Assembly: GCA_002307135.1 (NCBI GenBank)
Contig: DBTQ01000007.1
Location: 619-48,242, forward strand
From: Bacteroidetes bacterium UBA1312
GTDB taxonomy: Bacteria; Bacteroidota; Bacteroidia; Chitinophagales; Chitinophagaceae
Reading direction: 5' to 3'
DNA: 47,624 nt
Shown here: in pieces, positions 7,386 to 15,123 of the stretch
How positions within the stretch are numbered: position 1 is the first letter of the stretch
Layout of the letters: every line of letters begins with the position of its first letter
Notes under the pieces: model-generated
What the model was told of the DNA's origin: nothing
The model's database searches: none
What the model saw: the letters and a program-made list of their open reading frames with translations, nothing else
Translations under genes and position numbers: made by a program

Positions 7386-10121
7386 ATGCAAGATTTCTCT
7401 TATTTGACGAGTGCACATCCATCCTTTATTGAATCACTTTACAGTGATTATTTGAAAAATCCTTTAGAAATAGATCCTGAATGGAAGAAGTTTTTTGAAG
7501 GCTTTGATTATGCCACAGGTCGAACGAATGGTAGTGCCGCGAGTACAAAAGGAGCTGTGTCATTGAATAATGATGAATTAGAAAAGGAGTTTAATGTACA
7601 TCTTCTCATCAATGCGTATCGTCGTAGAGGTCATTTACTTGCTAATACTAACCCTATACGTCCACGTAAAGATCGCCATCCGGAGTTGGAGCTTACTGAT
7701 TATGGATTAAGCGAGGCGGATTTGAATTTGGAATTCAGTGCGGGAAGCTTCGTGGGCTTGGGTAGAGCCAAATTGAGTGATATTGTTGAAAAACTTAAAG
7801 CTTTATATACCGGTCATATTGGTATCGAATATACTTATATCAACGATAGTAAAAAGCAAAAATGGGTAAGACAACGCTATGAAGAGTTGATGCTTAAAGA
7901 AATAGAGCCAGCAACAAGGAGGCGTGTTTTAGAGAAATTAAATGAAGCCGTGATCTTTGAAAAGTTTTTGCACATGAAATATATCGGGCAGAAACGTTTT
8001 GGATTAGATGGTGGAGAAAGCACTATACCAGCATTGGATGCTATTATTACACACGCGGCTGATGATGGTGTACAAGAAGTAGTAATAGGAATGGCACACC
8101 GTGGCAGGCTCAATGTATTGGCTAATACTTTGGGTAAAACGTATGAACAAATTTTTTCTGAATTCGAAGGTATTGTACCAGATAGTACAATGGGTAGTGG
8201 TGATGTGAAATACCACTTAGGTATTAGGTCGGACGTTAAAACCCCTAGTGGTAAAGATGTTCGTTTACAATTGGCACCCAACCCATCTCATCTGGAAGCT
8301 GTAAATCCGGTTGTTGCTGGTTTTGCACGTGCAAAATCCGATGCATTGTACAACAACGAATATGCTAAAGTACTTCCTATATTAATACATGGCGATGCAG
8401 CTGTAGCTGGCCAAGGTATTATTTATGAATTACTCCAAATGAGCAAACTTGAAGGCTATAACAATGGTGGAACGATACATTTTGTAATCAACAACCAAAT
8501 TGGTTTTACTACCGACTTTGTGGATGCTCGTTCTTCCGACTATTGTACAAGTATTGCAGCAATGGTTCAAGTCCCTGTATTGCATGTCAACGGAGATGAC
8601 CCTGAAGCAGTAGTCAAAGCTTGTGAACTGGCTGTTTCCTATCGCCAGCAATTCAATGACGATATCTTTATTGATATGGTTTGCTATCGCCGTTACGGTC
8701 ATAATGAAGGCGATGAACCTAAATTTACACAGCCCAACATGTATGCTTTAATTGAAAAGCATAAAAACATAAGAGATATTTATGCAGACTTCTTGTTGAA
8801 TCACGCTACAGCCGATGCACAAAATTTGGCTAAAGAATTAGAGAAAAGTTTTTGGGATGATTTGCAGAAAAGGTTGGATGAAGTAAAGCAACATCCATTG
8901 CCTTATACATACCAACAACCGGATATTGATTGGCAAAAAATGCGTAAGGCTACAGATGCAGATTTTGAAAAATCACCAATTACAGCTGTTGCTGCCGATA
9001 AAATAAAAGAATTGTTGTATGCAATCCTCAAATGGCCGGCAACATTTAAACCTTTACGTAAAGTAGAAAAACTACTGCAAGACAAAATCAAATTGTTTGA
9101 AACTGAAGGTAAGATGGATTGGGCTACAGGAGAATTGTTGGCTTATGCATCATTATTAGCCGAAAAACATGATGTTCGTCTCAGTGGCGAAGATGTAAAA
9201 CGTGGTACGTTCTCTCATCGTCATGCTGTATTATATGACGAGAATACAAATGAACAATACAGCCGACTGAGCAATGTAGCTGTCGATCAAGCACACTTTC
9301 ATATATACAATTCATTGTTGAGTGAATACGCTGTAATGGGCTACGAGTATGGTTATGCGATGGCCAATCCAAATAGCCTTGCTGTATGGGAAGCTCAATA
9401 TGGCGACTTCGCTAATGGAGCACAAATTATCATTGACCAATATTTAATGACTGGAGAACAGAAATGGTCTGCAATGAATGGTCTGGTATTATTATTACCG
9501 CATGGGTATGAAGGTGGAGGGCCGGAGCATTCTAATGCCCGTCCTGAAAGATTCTTGCAAAATTGCGCAGAAAATAATATTGTTTTAACCAATATTACCA
9601 CATCTGCCAACTTTTTCCATGCACTGCGTCGCCAGTTGGCATGGGATTTTCGTAAACCAATGGTCAATTTCTCCCCTAAAGCGAATTTGCGTCATGTTCG
9701 CTCGTATTCTACATTGGAAGAATTTACTACAGGAGGTTTTCAGGAAGTAATTGATGATAATACGATCACAGAAGCTAAAAAGGTGAAACGTGTGTTGTTG
9801 TGTAGTGGTAAAATGTATTTCGACCTTAGTGAAAAGCAAATTACAGATCAACGTAAAGATATTGCTATTGTTCGTTTGGAACAGATATATCCGATTCCAA
9901 CAAAACAATTAGAAGCACTAAATAAAAAATATAAAGGTGCAGAATGGATTTGGGTGCAGGAAGAACCATTGAATATGGGTGCCGCATCCTTCCTCAAAAT
10001 GAACTTCGATTCATTCCCGTATAAAATACTGAGCAGGGCGGCAAGAGCATCAACGGCTACCGGATTTTCTAAAGTCCACACCAAAGAGCAAAACAAAATA
10101 ATAGAAGAGGCATTTGCATAA
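7386..10121 (+). CDS. sucA: 2-oxoglutarate dehydrogenase E1 component
   Basis: E1 is the thiamine-diphosphate decarboxylase of the TCA-cycle 2-oxoglutarate dehydrogenase complex. I start it at the ATG at 7386 (911 aa, MQDFSYLTSAHPSF). The frame remains open upstream to a TTG at 7320, but that TTG lies in the -7 box and the extra 22 residues do not look like an E1 N-terminus. Diagnostic segments include the N-terminal E2-binding region (SYLTSAHPSFIESLY), GMAHRGRLNVLANTLGK, HGDAAVAGQGIIYE, the ThDP-site NNQIGFTT, and PHGYEGGGPEHSNARPERF near the C-terminus. Unusually, no E2 (sucB) gene follows: a terminator and an arginase-family gene do. Confidence 0.96.
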   Translation: MQDFSYLTSAHPSFIESLYSDYLKNPLEIDPEWKKFFEGFDYATGRTNGSAASTKGAVSLNNDELEKEFNVHLLINAYRRRGHLLANTNPIRPRKDRHPELELTDYGLSEADLNLEFSAGSFVGLGRAKLSDIVEKLKALYTGHIGIEYTYINDSKKQKWVRQRYEELMLKEIEPATRRRVLEKLNEAVIFEKFLHMKYIGQKRFGLDGGESTIPALDAIITHAADDGVQEVVIGMAHRGRLNVLANTLGKTYEQIFSEFEGIVPDSTMGSGDVKYHLGIRSDVKTPSGKDVRLQLAPNPSHLEAVNPVVAGFARAKSDALYNNEYAKVLPILIHGDAAVAGQGIIYELLQMSKLEGYNNGGTIHFVINNQIGFTTDFVDARSSDYCTSIAAMVQVPVLHVNGDDPEAVVKACELAVSYRQQFNDDIFIDMVCYRRYGHNEGDEPKFTQPNMYALIEKHKNIRDIYADFLLNHATADAQNLAKELEKSFWDDLQKRLDEVKQHPLPYTYQQPDIDWQKMRKATDADFEKSPITAVAADKIKELLYAILKWPATFKPLRKVEKLLQDKIKLFETEGKMDWATGELLAYASLLAEKHDVRLSGEDVKRGTFSHRHAVLYDENTNEQYSRLSNVAVDQAHFHIYNSLLSEYAVMGYEYGYAMANPNSLAVWEAQYGDFANGAQIIIDQYLMTGEQKWSAMNGLVLLLPHGYEGGGPEHSNARPERFLQNCAENNIVLTNITTSANFFHALRRQLAWDFRKPMVNFSPKANLRHVRSYSTLEEFTTGGFQEVIDDNTITEAKKVKRVLLCSGKMYFDLSEKQITDQRKDIAIVRLEQIYPIPTKQLEALNKKYKGAEWIWVQEEPLNMGAASFLKMNFDSFPYKILSRAARASTATGFSKVHTKEQNKIIEEAFA

Positions 10122-10127
10122 AAAACG

Positions 10128-10158
10128 AAGGGTGGACAATGATTCACCCTTTATTTTT
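10128..10158 (+). terminator. Rho-independent terminator after sucA
   Basis: The arm AAGGGTGGA pairs with TTCACCCTT (nine positions, one G:U and one terminal mismatch) around a six-base loop, and TATTTTT follows directly. It begins six bases after the sucA stop codon and separates sucA from the next gene. Confidence 0.8.
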
Positions 10159-10177
10159 CTACTAAAAAAATAAAACA

Positions 10178-11125
10178 ATGCGTAACATAAAGCTGATAGA
10201 AGTTCGCTCAGAAATAGGGGCAGGTACGCGTGGAGCGAGCTTGGGTATAGATGCAATAAAAATTGCGGCACTGGATTTTATGAGTAATTTCTTTGTCAAT
10301 TTTCCATCAGAAGTAATTCCAGACCAAAATAATCTGCTATACGAACCCGTTGCATCACCTTATGCTAAGCGAATTCATGGCGTACATACTATGTATGAGC
10401 GCGTATCAACAGCCGTATGTGATACCCTCAAGTCAGGTATATTTCCGGTAGTATTTGCTGGAGACCATAGTACTGCGGGCGGCACTATTGCAGGTATAAA
10501 AATGGCCAATCCTAAACGAAAATTAGGTGTGATATGGATTGATGCACATGCTGATTTACATACACCTTATACTTCACCTTCAGGCAATATGCATGGTATG
10601 CCTTTGGCAACGGCGTTAGCTGTTGACAATTTAGAATATAAGGTTCATAATCCTGATGTAAAAACAGTGGATATTTGGAACAAGCTCAAAAATATGGGTA
10701 AAATAGAACCCAAAATTTTGCCTGAAGATCTTGTATTTATTGCTTTGCGTGATTATGAAAAAGAGGAAGAAGCCATACTTAAAAAATATGGTATCAAGAT
10801 TATAACAGTACAGGAAGTGCGTCGTAAAGGCATAGAAAGTGTGGTAAGACAAACCTTAGCACACCTAAGTAAATGTGAAGATATTTACGTTTCCTTTGAT
10901 GTAGATAGTTTAGATAGCTCTATCTCTCGTGGTACAGGCACACCGGTAAGTAATGGCTTGAAGGAGCGGGAAGCGGAAGACTTGGTAGCTGCTTTAATGC
11001 AGAATTTTAAAATATGCTGTATAGAAGTTACAGAAGTTAACCCAACGCTCGATAAAGAAAATCTAATGGCTGAAATAGCATTTAATATTATCAGGCGTGC
11101 CGTTAATATTTTATTGCTCAACTAA
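10178..11125 (+). CDS. Arginase-family (ureohydrolase) enzyme, probably arginase
   Basis: This 315-aa protein has all the manganese ligands of the ureohydrolase fold: GDHST (H97), IDAHADLHTP (D122, H124, D126) and SFDVDSLD (D241, D243). The segment GTGTPVSNGL resembles the GTGTPxxGGL of arginases more than agmatinase or formimidoylglutamase signatures. Arginases hydrolyse arginine to ornithine and urea. The ATG at 10178 is preceded by an A-rich leader downstream of the sucA terminator. It precedes rlmH by 5 bases. No urease or ornithine genes are nearby, so substrate assignment rests on motif resemblance. Confidence 0.85.
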   Translation: MRNIKLIEVRSEIGAGTRGASLGIDAIKIAALDFMSNFFVNFPSEVIPDQNNLLYEPVASPYAKRIHGVHTMYERVSTAVCDTLKSGIFPVVFAGDHSTAGGTIAGIKMANPKRKLGVIWIDAHADLHTPYTSPSGNMHGMPLATALAVDNLEYKVHNPDVKTVDIWNKLKNMGKIEPKILPEDLVFIALRDYEKEEEAILKKYGIKIITVQEVRRKGIESVVRQTLAHLSKCEDIYVSFDVDSLDSSISRGTGTPVSNGLKEREAEDLVAALMQNFKICCIEVTEVNPTLDKENLMAEIAFNIIRRAVNILLLN

Positions 11126-11130
11126 GGTTT

Positions 11131-11604
11131 ATGCATATCGAAATTTGGTCTGTAGGTAAACCCAATGAATCTTTTATTGAAGAGGGGATGCAACATTATT
11201 TTGGGAAGATTAAACCCTATAATGGTATAGAATTAGTATTGCTTCAATTGCCTAAAAAATTGCAGACTACCGATATTGCCCGAACTAAACTACTGGAAGA
11301 AGAATTGATATTAAAGCGACTTCAACCCAACCATTATTTGGTATTGCTCGATGAAAGAGGTAAAAGCCTTGATTCTGTTCAATGGTCGGCTCAGTTTCAG
11401 AATCTCATGAATCAGGGAACAAAGACACTTGTATTGCTTATTGGAGGCGCATTTGGCGTAAGTGATGCTGTTCGTATGCAGGCAAAACAAACATGGTCTT
11501 TGTCACCACTGGTATTTCCACATCAGATGGTTCGACTTATCGTATCTGAACAAGTTTATCGGGCATTTAGCATTTTAAATAATACACCTTATCATCACGT
11601 GTAG
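11131..11604 (+). CDS. rlmH: 23S rRNA (pseudouridine-1915-N3)-methyltransferase RlmH
   Basis: RlmH is a small SPOUT-class methyltransferase that modifies pseudouridine 1915 in helix 69 of 23S rRNA. The 157-aa length is typical. The C-terminal trefoil knot is recognisable from LVLLIGGAFGVSD, which binds SAM, followed by WSLSPLVFPHQMVRLIVSEQ and the conserved end RAFSILNNTPYHH. The N-terminal strand is MHIEIWSVGK. It begins five bases after the arginase-family gene and is probably cotranscribed with it and the rhomboid gene. Confidence 0.96.
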   Translation: MHIEIWSVGKPNESFIEEGMQHYFGKIKPYNGIELVLLQLPKKLQTTDIARTKLLEEELILKRLQPNHYLVLLDERGKSLDSVQWSAQFQNLMNQGTKTLVLLIGGAFGVSDAVRMQAKQTWSLSPLVFPHQMVRLIVSEQVYRAFSILNNTPYHHV

Positions 11605-11635
11605 TTTTTACAGTAAACACGTTAAATAAATTAAA

Positions 11636-12250
11636 ATGAATAACGAATTTTATACAATTGCGCTTGTTGCTATTACAGTTATAGTGTCTTTATTGTCTTT
11701 TAATAATCAGGATCTAGTATCTAAATTAATTTTGTGGCCGGCTCGTATGAGCAGCCCGGCAGAGTATTACCGGTTTTTGACCTGCGGATTTGTTCATGCC
11801 GATTTACAGCATTTAGCATTCAATATGTTTACTATGTACTTTATTGGCAGCTATGTAGAGGCTGCATATAGAGACTTTAGCACAGCTAATATGTACCTCT
11901 TATTGTATCTTTCTGGAATAATAGTGTCATCAATTCCTTCTTATATAAAACATAAAAAAGATGGTTATTATCGTTCATTAGGGGCGTCGGGTGGGGTGGC
12001 AGCAGTACTATTTGCATTAGTTTACCTCAATCCTTGGGGGAAGATAACTGTATTCATTTTTCCAATGTGGAGCATTGTTTTTGCCATTTTGTATATTGGC
12101 TACACTATTTATGCATCAAAGCAAAACAGAGGTTATGTCAATCATGATGCGCATCTTTGGGGTTCTGTTTATGGTTTTGTATTTACATTATTAGTGGAGC
12201 CGTCACATGGCGTTTGGTTTATAGAGCAAATCAAGAATAAATTAGGTTAG
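11636..12250 (+). CDS. Rhomboid-family intramembrane serine protease
   Basis: This 204-aa polytopic membrane protein has about six hydrophobic helices. The rhomboid signature is complete: HADLQHLAFNMF (H54, N63 region) in the second helix, the nucleophile in LGASGG (S118), and the catalytic histidine in DAHLWG (H173). Rhomboids cleave substrate transmembrane segments within the bilayer. It lies 31 bases after rlmH on the same strand. Substrates are unknown. Confidence 0.9.
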   Translation: MNNEFYTIALVAITVIVSLLSFNNQDLVSKLILWPARMSSPAEYYRFLTCGFVHADLQHLAFNMFTMYFIGSYVEAAYRDFSTANMYLLLYLSGIIVSSIPSYIKHKKDGYYRSLGASGGVAAVLFALVYLNPWGKITVFIFPMWSIVFAILYIGYTIYASKQNRGYVNHDAHLWGSVYGFVFTLLVEPSHGVWFIEQIKNKLG

Positions 12251-12312
12251 ATTGATCGTTCATGAGATTAAACGAAATAAATTTAGCTTTTACAAAAAAT
12301 AATTAAAATATT

Positions 12313-12345
12313 TTTGTTCGTTTTGAAAGAAAAAAATTACCTTTG
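12313..12345 (+). promoter_or_regulatory. Promoter of the rpsL-rpsG operon
   Basis: TTTG (12313-12316) is followed after 21 bases by TACCTTTG (12338-12345). Both match the Bacteroidota promoter elements, and the -7 box lies 33 bases before the rpsL ATG. The surrounding sequence is very A+T-rich. Confidence 0.75.
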
Positions 12346-12378
12346 CAATCCATTTGAAATTTACATCAAAAACAAGAA

Positions 12379-12762
12379 ATGCCTACAATACAACAATTAG
12401 TTCGTAACGGACGCCAAGTAATCCGCGCTAAATCTAAATCTCGCGCATTGGATGCATGCCCACAACGTCGTGGTGTTTGTACCCGTGTATATACTACTAC
12501 ACCTAAAAAACCAAACTCTGCATTGCGTAAAGTTGCCAAAGTGCGTCTTACCAATAAGATTGAGGTAATTGCTTATATTCCTGGAGAAGGTCATAACCTA
12601 CAAGAACATAGTATCGTATTGATTCGTGGTGGTCGTGTTAAGGATTTGCCAGGTGTGCGTTATCATATCGTACGTGGAGCTTTGGATACAGCGGGTGTAA
12701 AAGACCGTAAACAAAGCCGTTCTAAATACGGTACGAAGAAAGAAAAAGCAAAGAAAAAATAA
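12379..12762 (+). CDS. rpsL: 30S ribosomal protein S12
   Basis: S12 sits at the decoding centre of the small subunit. The 127-aa protein is close to identical to the family across its core: RGVCTRVYTTTPKKPNSALRK, GEGHNLQEHS and GGRVKDLPGVRYH. The lysines of the PKKPNSALRK segment, which is altered in streptomycin-resistant mutants, are the ordinary wild-type residues. The C-terminal tail is lysine-rich. It leads a two-gene operon with rpsG, 36 bases downstream. Confidence 0.99.
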   Translation: MPTIQQLVRNGRQVIRAKSKSRALDACPQRRGVCTRVYTTTPKKPNSALRKVAKVRLTNKIEVIAYIPGEGHNLQEHSIVLIRGGRVKDLPGVRYHIVRGALDTAGVKDRKQSRSKYGTKKEKAKKK

Positions 12763-12798
12763 TTATTAACCATAGTATTTTAAAGCCAGTCATTTAGC

Positions 12799-13266
12799 AT
12801 GAGGAAGGCCCAAGCAAAGAAAATCCCTTTAGCACCAGACCCAAAATTTAACGATAAACAAGTTACACGTTTTGTAAACTGTTTGATGTGGGGTGGTAAC
12901 AAGACAGTAGTACTAGGTGCGTTCTATGACGCATTGGATAAAGTATCTCAAATTACAAGTGAAGAAGGTTACGAAGTATGGAAACGTGCTTTGGTAAACG
13001 TTACTCCTGCAGTTGAAGTTCGTAGCCGCCGTATTGGTGGAGCTACTTTCCAGATCCCATCAGAAGTACGCCCTGATCGTAAAATTTCATTGAGCATGAA
13101 ATGGTTGATCCGTTTCTCTCGCGAACGTAACGGAAAAACAATTGCTGATAAATTGGCAAATGAAATTATTGCAGCTTCAAAAGGTGAAGGTGGAGCAGTG
13201 AAAAAGAAAGAAGATACGCATCGTATGGCAGAAGCTAATAAAGCATTCTCTCACTTTAGAATCTAG
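12799..13266 (+). CDS. rpsG: 30S ribosomal protein S7
   Basis: S7 initiates assembly of the 30S head and contacts the E-site. The 155-aa protein shows the family core: KFVNCLMWGGNK-like helix, GYEVWKRALVNVTPAVEVRSRRIGGATFQIPSEV and the C-terminal RMAEANKAFSHFR. In most genomes fusA follows directly in the str operon. Here a long palindrome follows 28 bases after the stop, and convergent genes lie beyond it, so the elongation-factor genes must be elsewhere. Confidence 0.99.
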   Translation: MRKAQAKKIPLAPDPKFNDKQVTRFVNCLMWGGNKTVVLGAFYDALDKVSQITSEEGYEVWKRALVNVTPAVEVRSRRIGGATFQIPSEVRPDRKISLSMKWLIRFSRERNGKTIADKLANEIIAASKGEGGAVKKKEDTHRMAEANKAFSHFRI

Positions 13267-13294
13267 TAATTGGCTTACAAATATTGTATATAGT

Positions 13295-13326
13295 AAGAAT
13301 CCGAACTCAATTGAGTTCGGATTCTT
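13295..13326 (+). terminator. Perfect 32-base palindrome, probable terminator after rpsG
   Basis: Two 16-base arms (AAGAATCCGAACTCAA and its complement) meet with no spacer, so the transcript would fold into a very stable hairpin with a small loop. The 3' arm ends in TTCTTT. It lies 28 bases after the rpsG stop codon and is symmetric enough to work on either strand. Confidence 0.7.
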
Positions 13327-13394
13327 TATGTGTATATTATATAGTATCCACTTTTTATCAAATTGATGTCCAATAGATACTCGTTCCAGTTTTA

Positions 13395-13444
13395 AGTTCA
13401 ATAATAAAGGCTATCTCATGTGAGATAGCCTTTATTATTGAACT
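13395..13444. terminator. Long bidirectional hairpin (24-bp perfect stem)
   Basis: Arms 13395-13418 and 13421-13444 are exact complements with only a TG spacer. The core AAAGGCTATCTCA / TGAGATAGCCTTT is A-flanked on one side and T-flanked on the other, the usual shape of a bidirectional terminator. It lies between rpsG and the convergent small ORF at 13483-13716. It is the second large palindrome in 150 bases. Confidence 0.7.
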
Positions 13445-13482
13445 CGATTATTTTTCGCTATTTACAGCTTTGATGTCTAGTA

Positions 13483-13716
13483 TTAATTATAATAACCTTG
13501 TGATTGAATAATTTCGTTCTCATCGGAATTGCTCAGCTCTGCTTCGTTATTATATTCCATACTGATAATACTTTCAATGATCTTTAATCTTTCATGGAGC
13601 GACGAGTTGAGTAAATTCTGGAGTAAGTCGTTGTTCATGTCTTTGATACTGGTTTTAACGGGAAACAATATTTGTACATTATTAATTTGAATTGATAGGT
13701 GCTTGTCAATAAACAA
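13483..13716 (-). CDS. Small hypothetical protein (77 aa, start uncertain)
   Basis: I do not recognise this protein. It is a short acidic ORF, 18 bases downstream of the T9SS protein gene on the same strand. The upstream start is TTG at 13716; an ATG at 13638 would give 51 residues (MNNDLLQNLLNSS...). The middle (SLHERLKIIESIISME) would be an amphipathic helix and the end is Glu/Asn/Ser-rich. No known domain is visible. It may be a chance ORF in AT-rich DNA, but it ends cleanly before the bidirectional terminator. Confidence 0.35.
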   Translation of the reverse strand: MFIDKHLSIQINNVQILFPVKTSIKDMNNDLLQNLLNSSLHERLKIIESIISMEYNNEAELSNSDENEIIQSQGYYN

Positions 13717-13734
13717 CTATCGTGAGTCTCCCCA

Positions 13735-14829
13735 TTAATCTTGTTTTGTAAATCTTATTGTCTCACCATTGATAAGACTGATCATATATATTGCAGCAGG
13801 ATACTGAGACAAATCAATACTTTGTACTGTACTTTTTATATCTATAATTTGTAACGTTACACCCATGTGATTTATTAATCTTGCTTGGCTGCCTACCAGG
13901 CTTTTATCACCTATAGAAAGATTAATCATGCTCTTCGCAGGGTTTGGATTGATATCAATGCTTTGGCCACTTACTGTAGATGAATATAATCTTACTGTAT
14001 TGCTATAGCTATATTTACCATCCTTATCTATTAATTTTAAACGATATAGTACTGAAGAGCTACCGTCTAGTAGATAAGCATCATCGTAACTATAGCTGCT
14101 ATTACTACCTTTGGCTGTTATTGCAGTTACCTTATTATATACTCTTCCATCGCTGCTGCGCTCCAGCGCTATACTTGCTGTACCATCTTCTACACCGGTT
14201 TGCCATTGTAGGGTATTGTATCCTTTATGTGTATTACCACTAAAGCTAAGCAATTGAAGCGGTAATGCAGTGCTTCCAAATACAATACTCCAAGCATCAA
14301 TGTTTCCAGTTTCTCCTCCAAAGTTATCAATCCCCCGGATTGACCAATCTCCATTCACAGATTTACCCGTCAAAAAAGTGGAAAGATCACATGCACTTGG
14401 ATATCCAATACTACCCGTTGGAGCATAATTACCTGAAGCTATCGGACTTGCTGCTGTAGAAATTGTTGTTGTATAAGCAGAATTAAAGCTAAGGGTATTG
14501 CCTGCGTCTAATGTTACGCCGCTACCAGAGCAAGTCGTTGCACCAAGATGATTGAATAAGAAACAGCTACTGAGATCCGGAGCTATTATCTCTACCGCTA
14601 TATCACCAACAAAGGTATGATCCATATTCAAGTTAATAGTAACATCAGATGGCGTCCCGATCGTACCGGTAAGTGGTACAGTAATCGTTGAAACACCTAG
14701 TGTACCATCTGTTCCACATGGTCCTGGTCCGTCTGGGATAGCCACCACCGTGCTGGTGGAATAAGTTTGTGCTTTGCTGGAAAGGCTACCTGTCAATATT
14801 AGTGCGAATACAAGTAATTTTTTGTTCAA
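13735..14829 (-). CDS. Secreted P-domain protein with type IX secretion (type A) C-terminal signal
   Basis: This 364-aa protein starts with a signal peptide (MNKKLLVFALILTGSL, cleavage near SKAQ). A proprotein-convertase P domain follows: DVTINLNMDHTFVGDIAVEIIAP through VNGDWSIRGIDNFGG and IDAWSIVFG. A linker domain leads to a C-terminal type A sorting domain: DINPNPAKSMINLSI, DLSQYPAAIYMISL and a basic final strand. Such proteins cross the outer membrane by the T9SS and are anchored or released. No protease domain is present, so it is not a protease by itself. The start is a TTG at 14829; no in-frame ATG precedes the signal peptide, so this appears to be a genuine TTG start. Confidence 0.85.
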   Translation of the reverse strand: MNKKLLVFALILTGSLSSKAQTYSTSTVVAIPDGPGPCGTDGTLGVSTITVPLTGTIGTPSDVTINLNMDHTFVGDIAVEIIAPDLSSCFLFNHLGATTCSGSGVTLDAGNTLSFNSAYTTTISTAASPIASGNYAPTGSIGYPSACDLSTFLTGKSVNGDWSIRGIDNFGGETGNIDAWSIVFGSTALPLQLLSFSGNTHKGYNTLQWQTGVEDGTASIALERSSDGRVYNKVTAITAKGSNSSYSYDDAYLLDGSSSVLYRLKLIDKDGKYSYSNTVRLYSSTVSGQSIDINPNPAKSMINLSIGDKSLVGSQARLINHMGVTLQIIDIKSTVQSIDLSQYPAAIYMISLINGETIRFTKQD

Positions 14830-15094
14830 GAGATTTACATTTAGAGCGCTAAATTAATAAATAATATTAATAAAACTAATTTTTAGTGCTGATAATATAA
14901 ATTTTTAAAACAAAAAATATGTTTGAAATGTTTTATTAAACGAATATTTTTTTTAACAAAAGTATGTATTTAATTATTTATTTTTATTTTATTTGTATGG
15001 TTGACATGCAGCACTTAAATAGTATTTTTTCTGTATTTACCGACTATATGACCATTTTCACCGAATGACATTTTTATACGCAAGGCGCAAATCT

Positions 15095-15102
15095 TAGTTT
15101 TG
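15095..15102 (+). promoter_or_regulatory. -7 box of the TonB-dependent receptor gene
   Basis: TAGTTTTG matches TAnnTTTG and lies 21 bases before the receptor ATG at 15124. A TTTTT run at 15071-15075 lies near the -33 distance but is not a good match. The in-frame TTG at 15100 is part of this box and is rejected as a start. The preceding 270-base intergenic stretch (14830-15099) is very AT-rich and holds nothing else I can name. Confidence 0.6.
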
Positions 15103-15123
15103 CGGTACAATTATAAAATCGCA

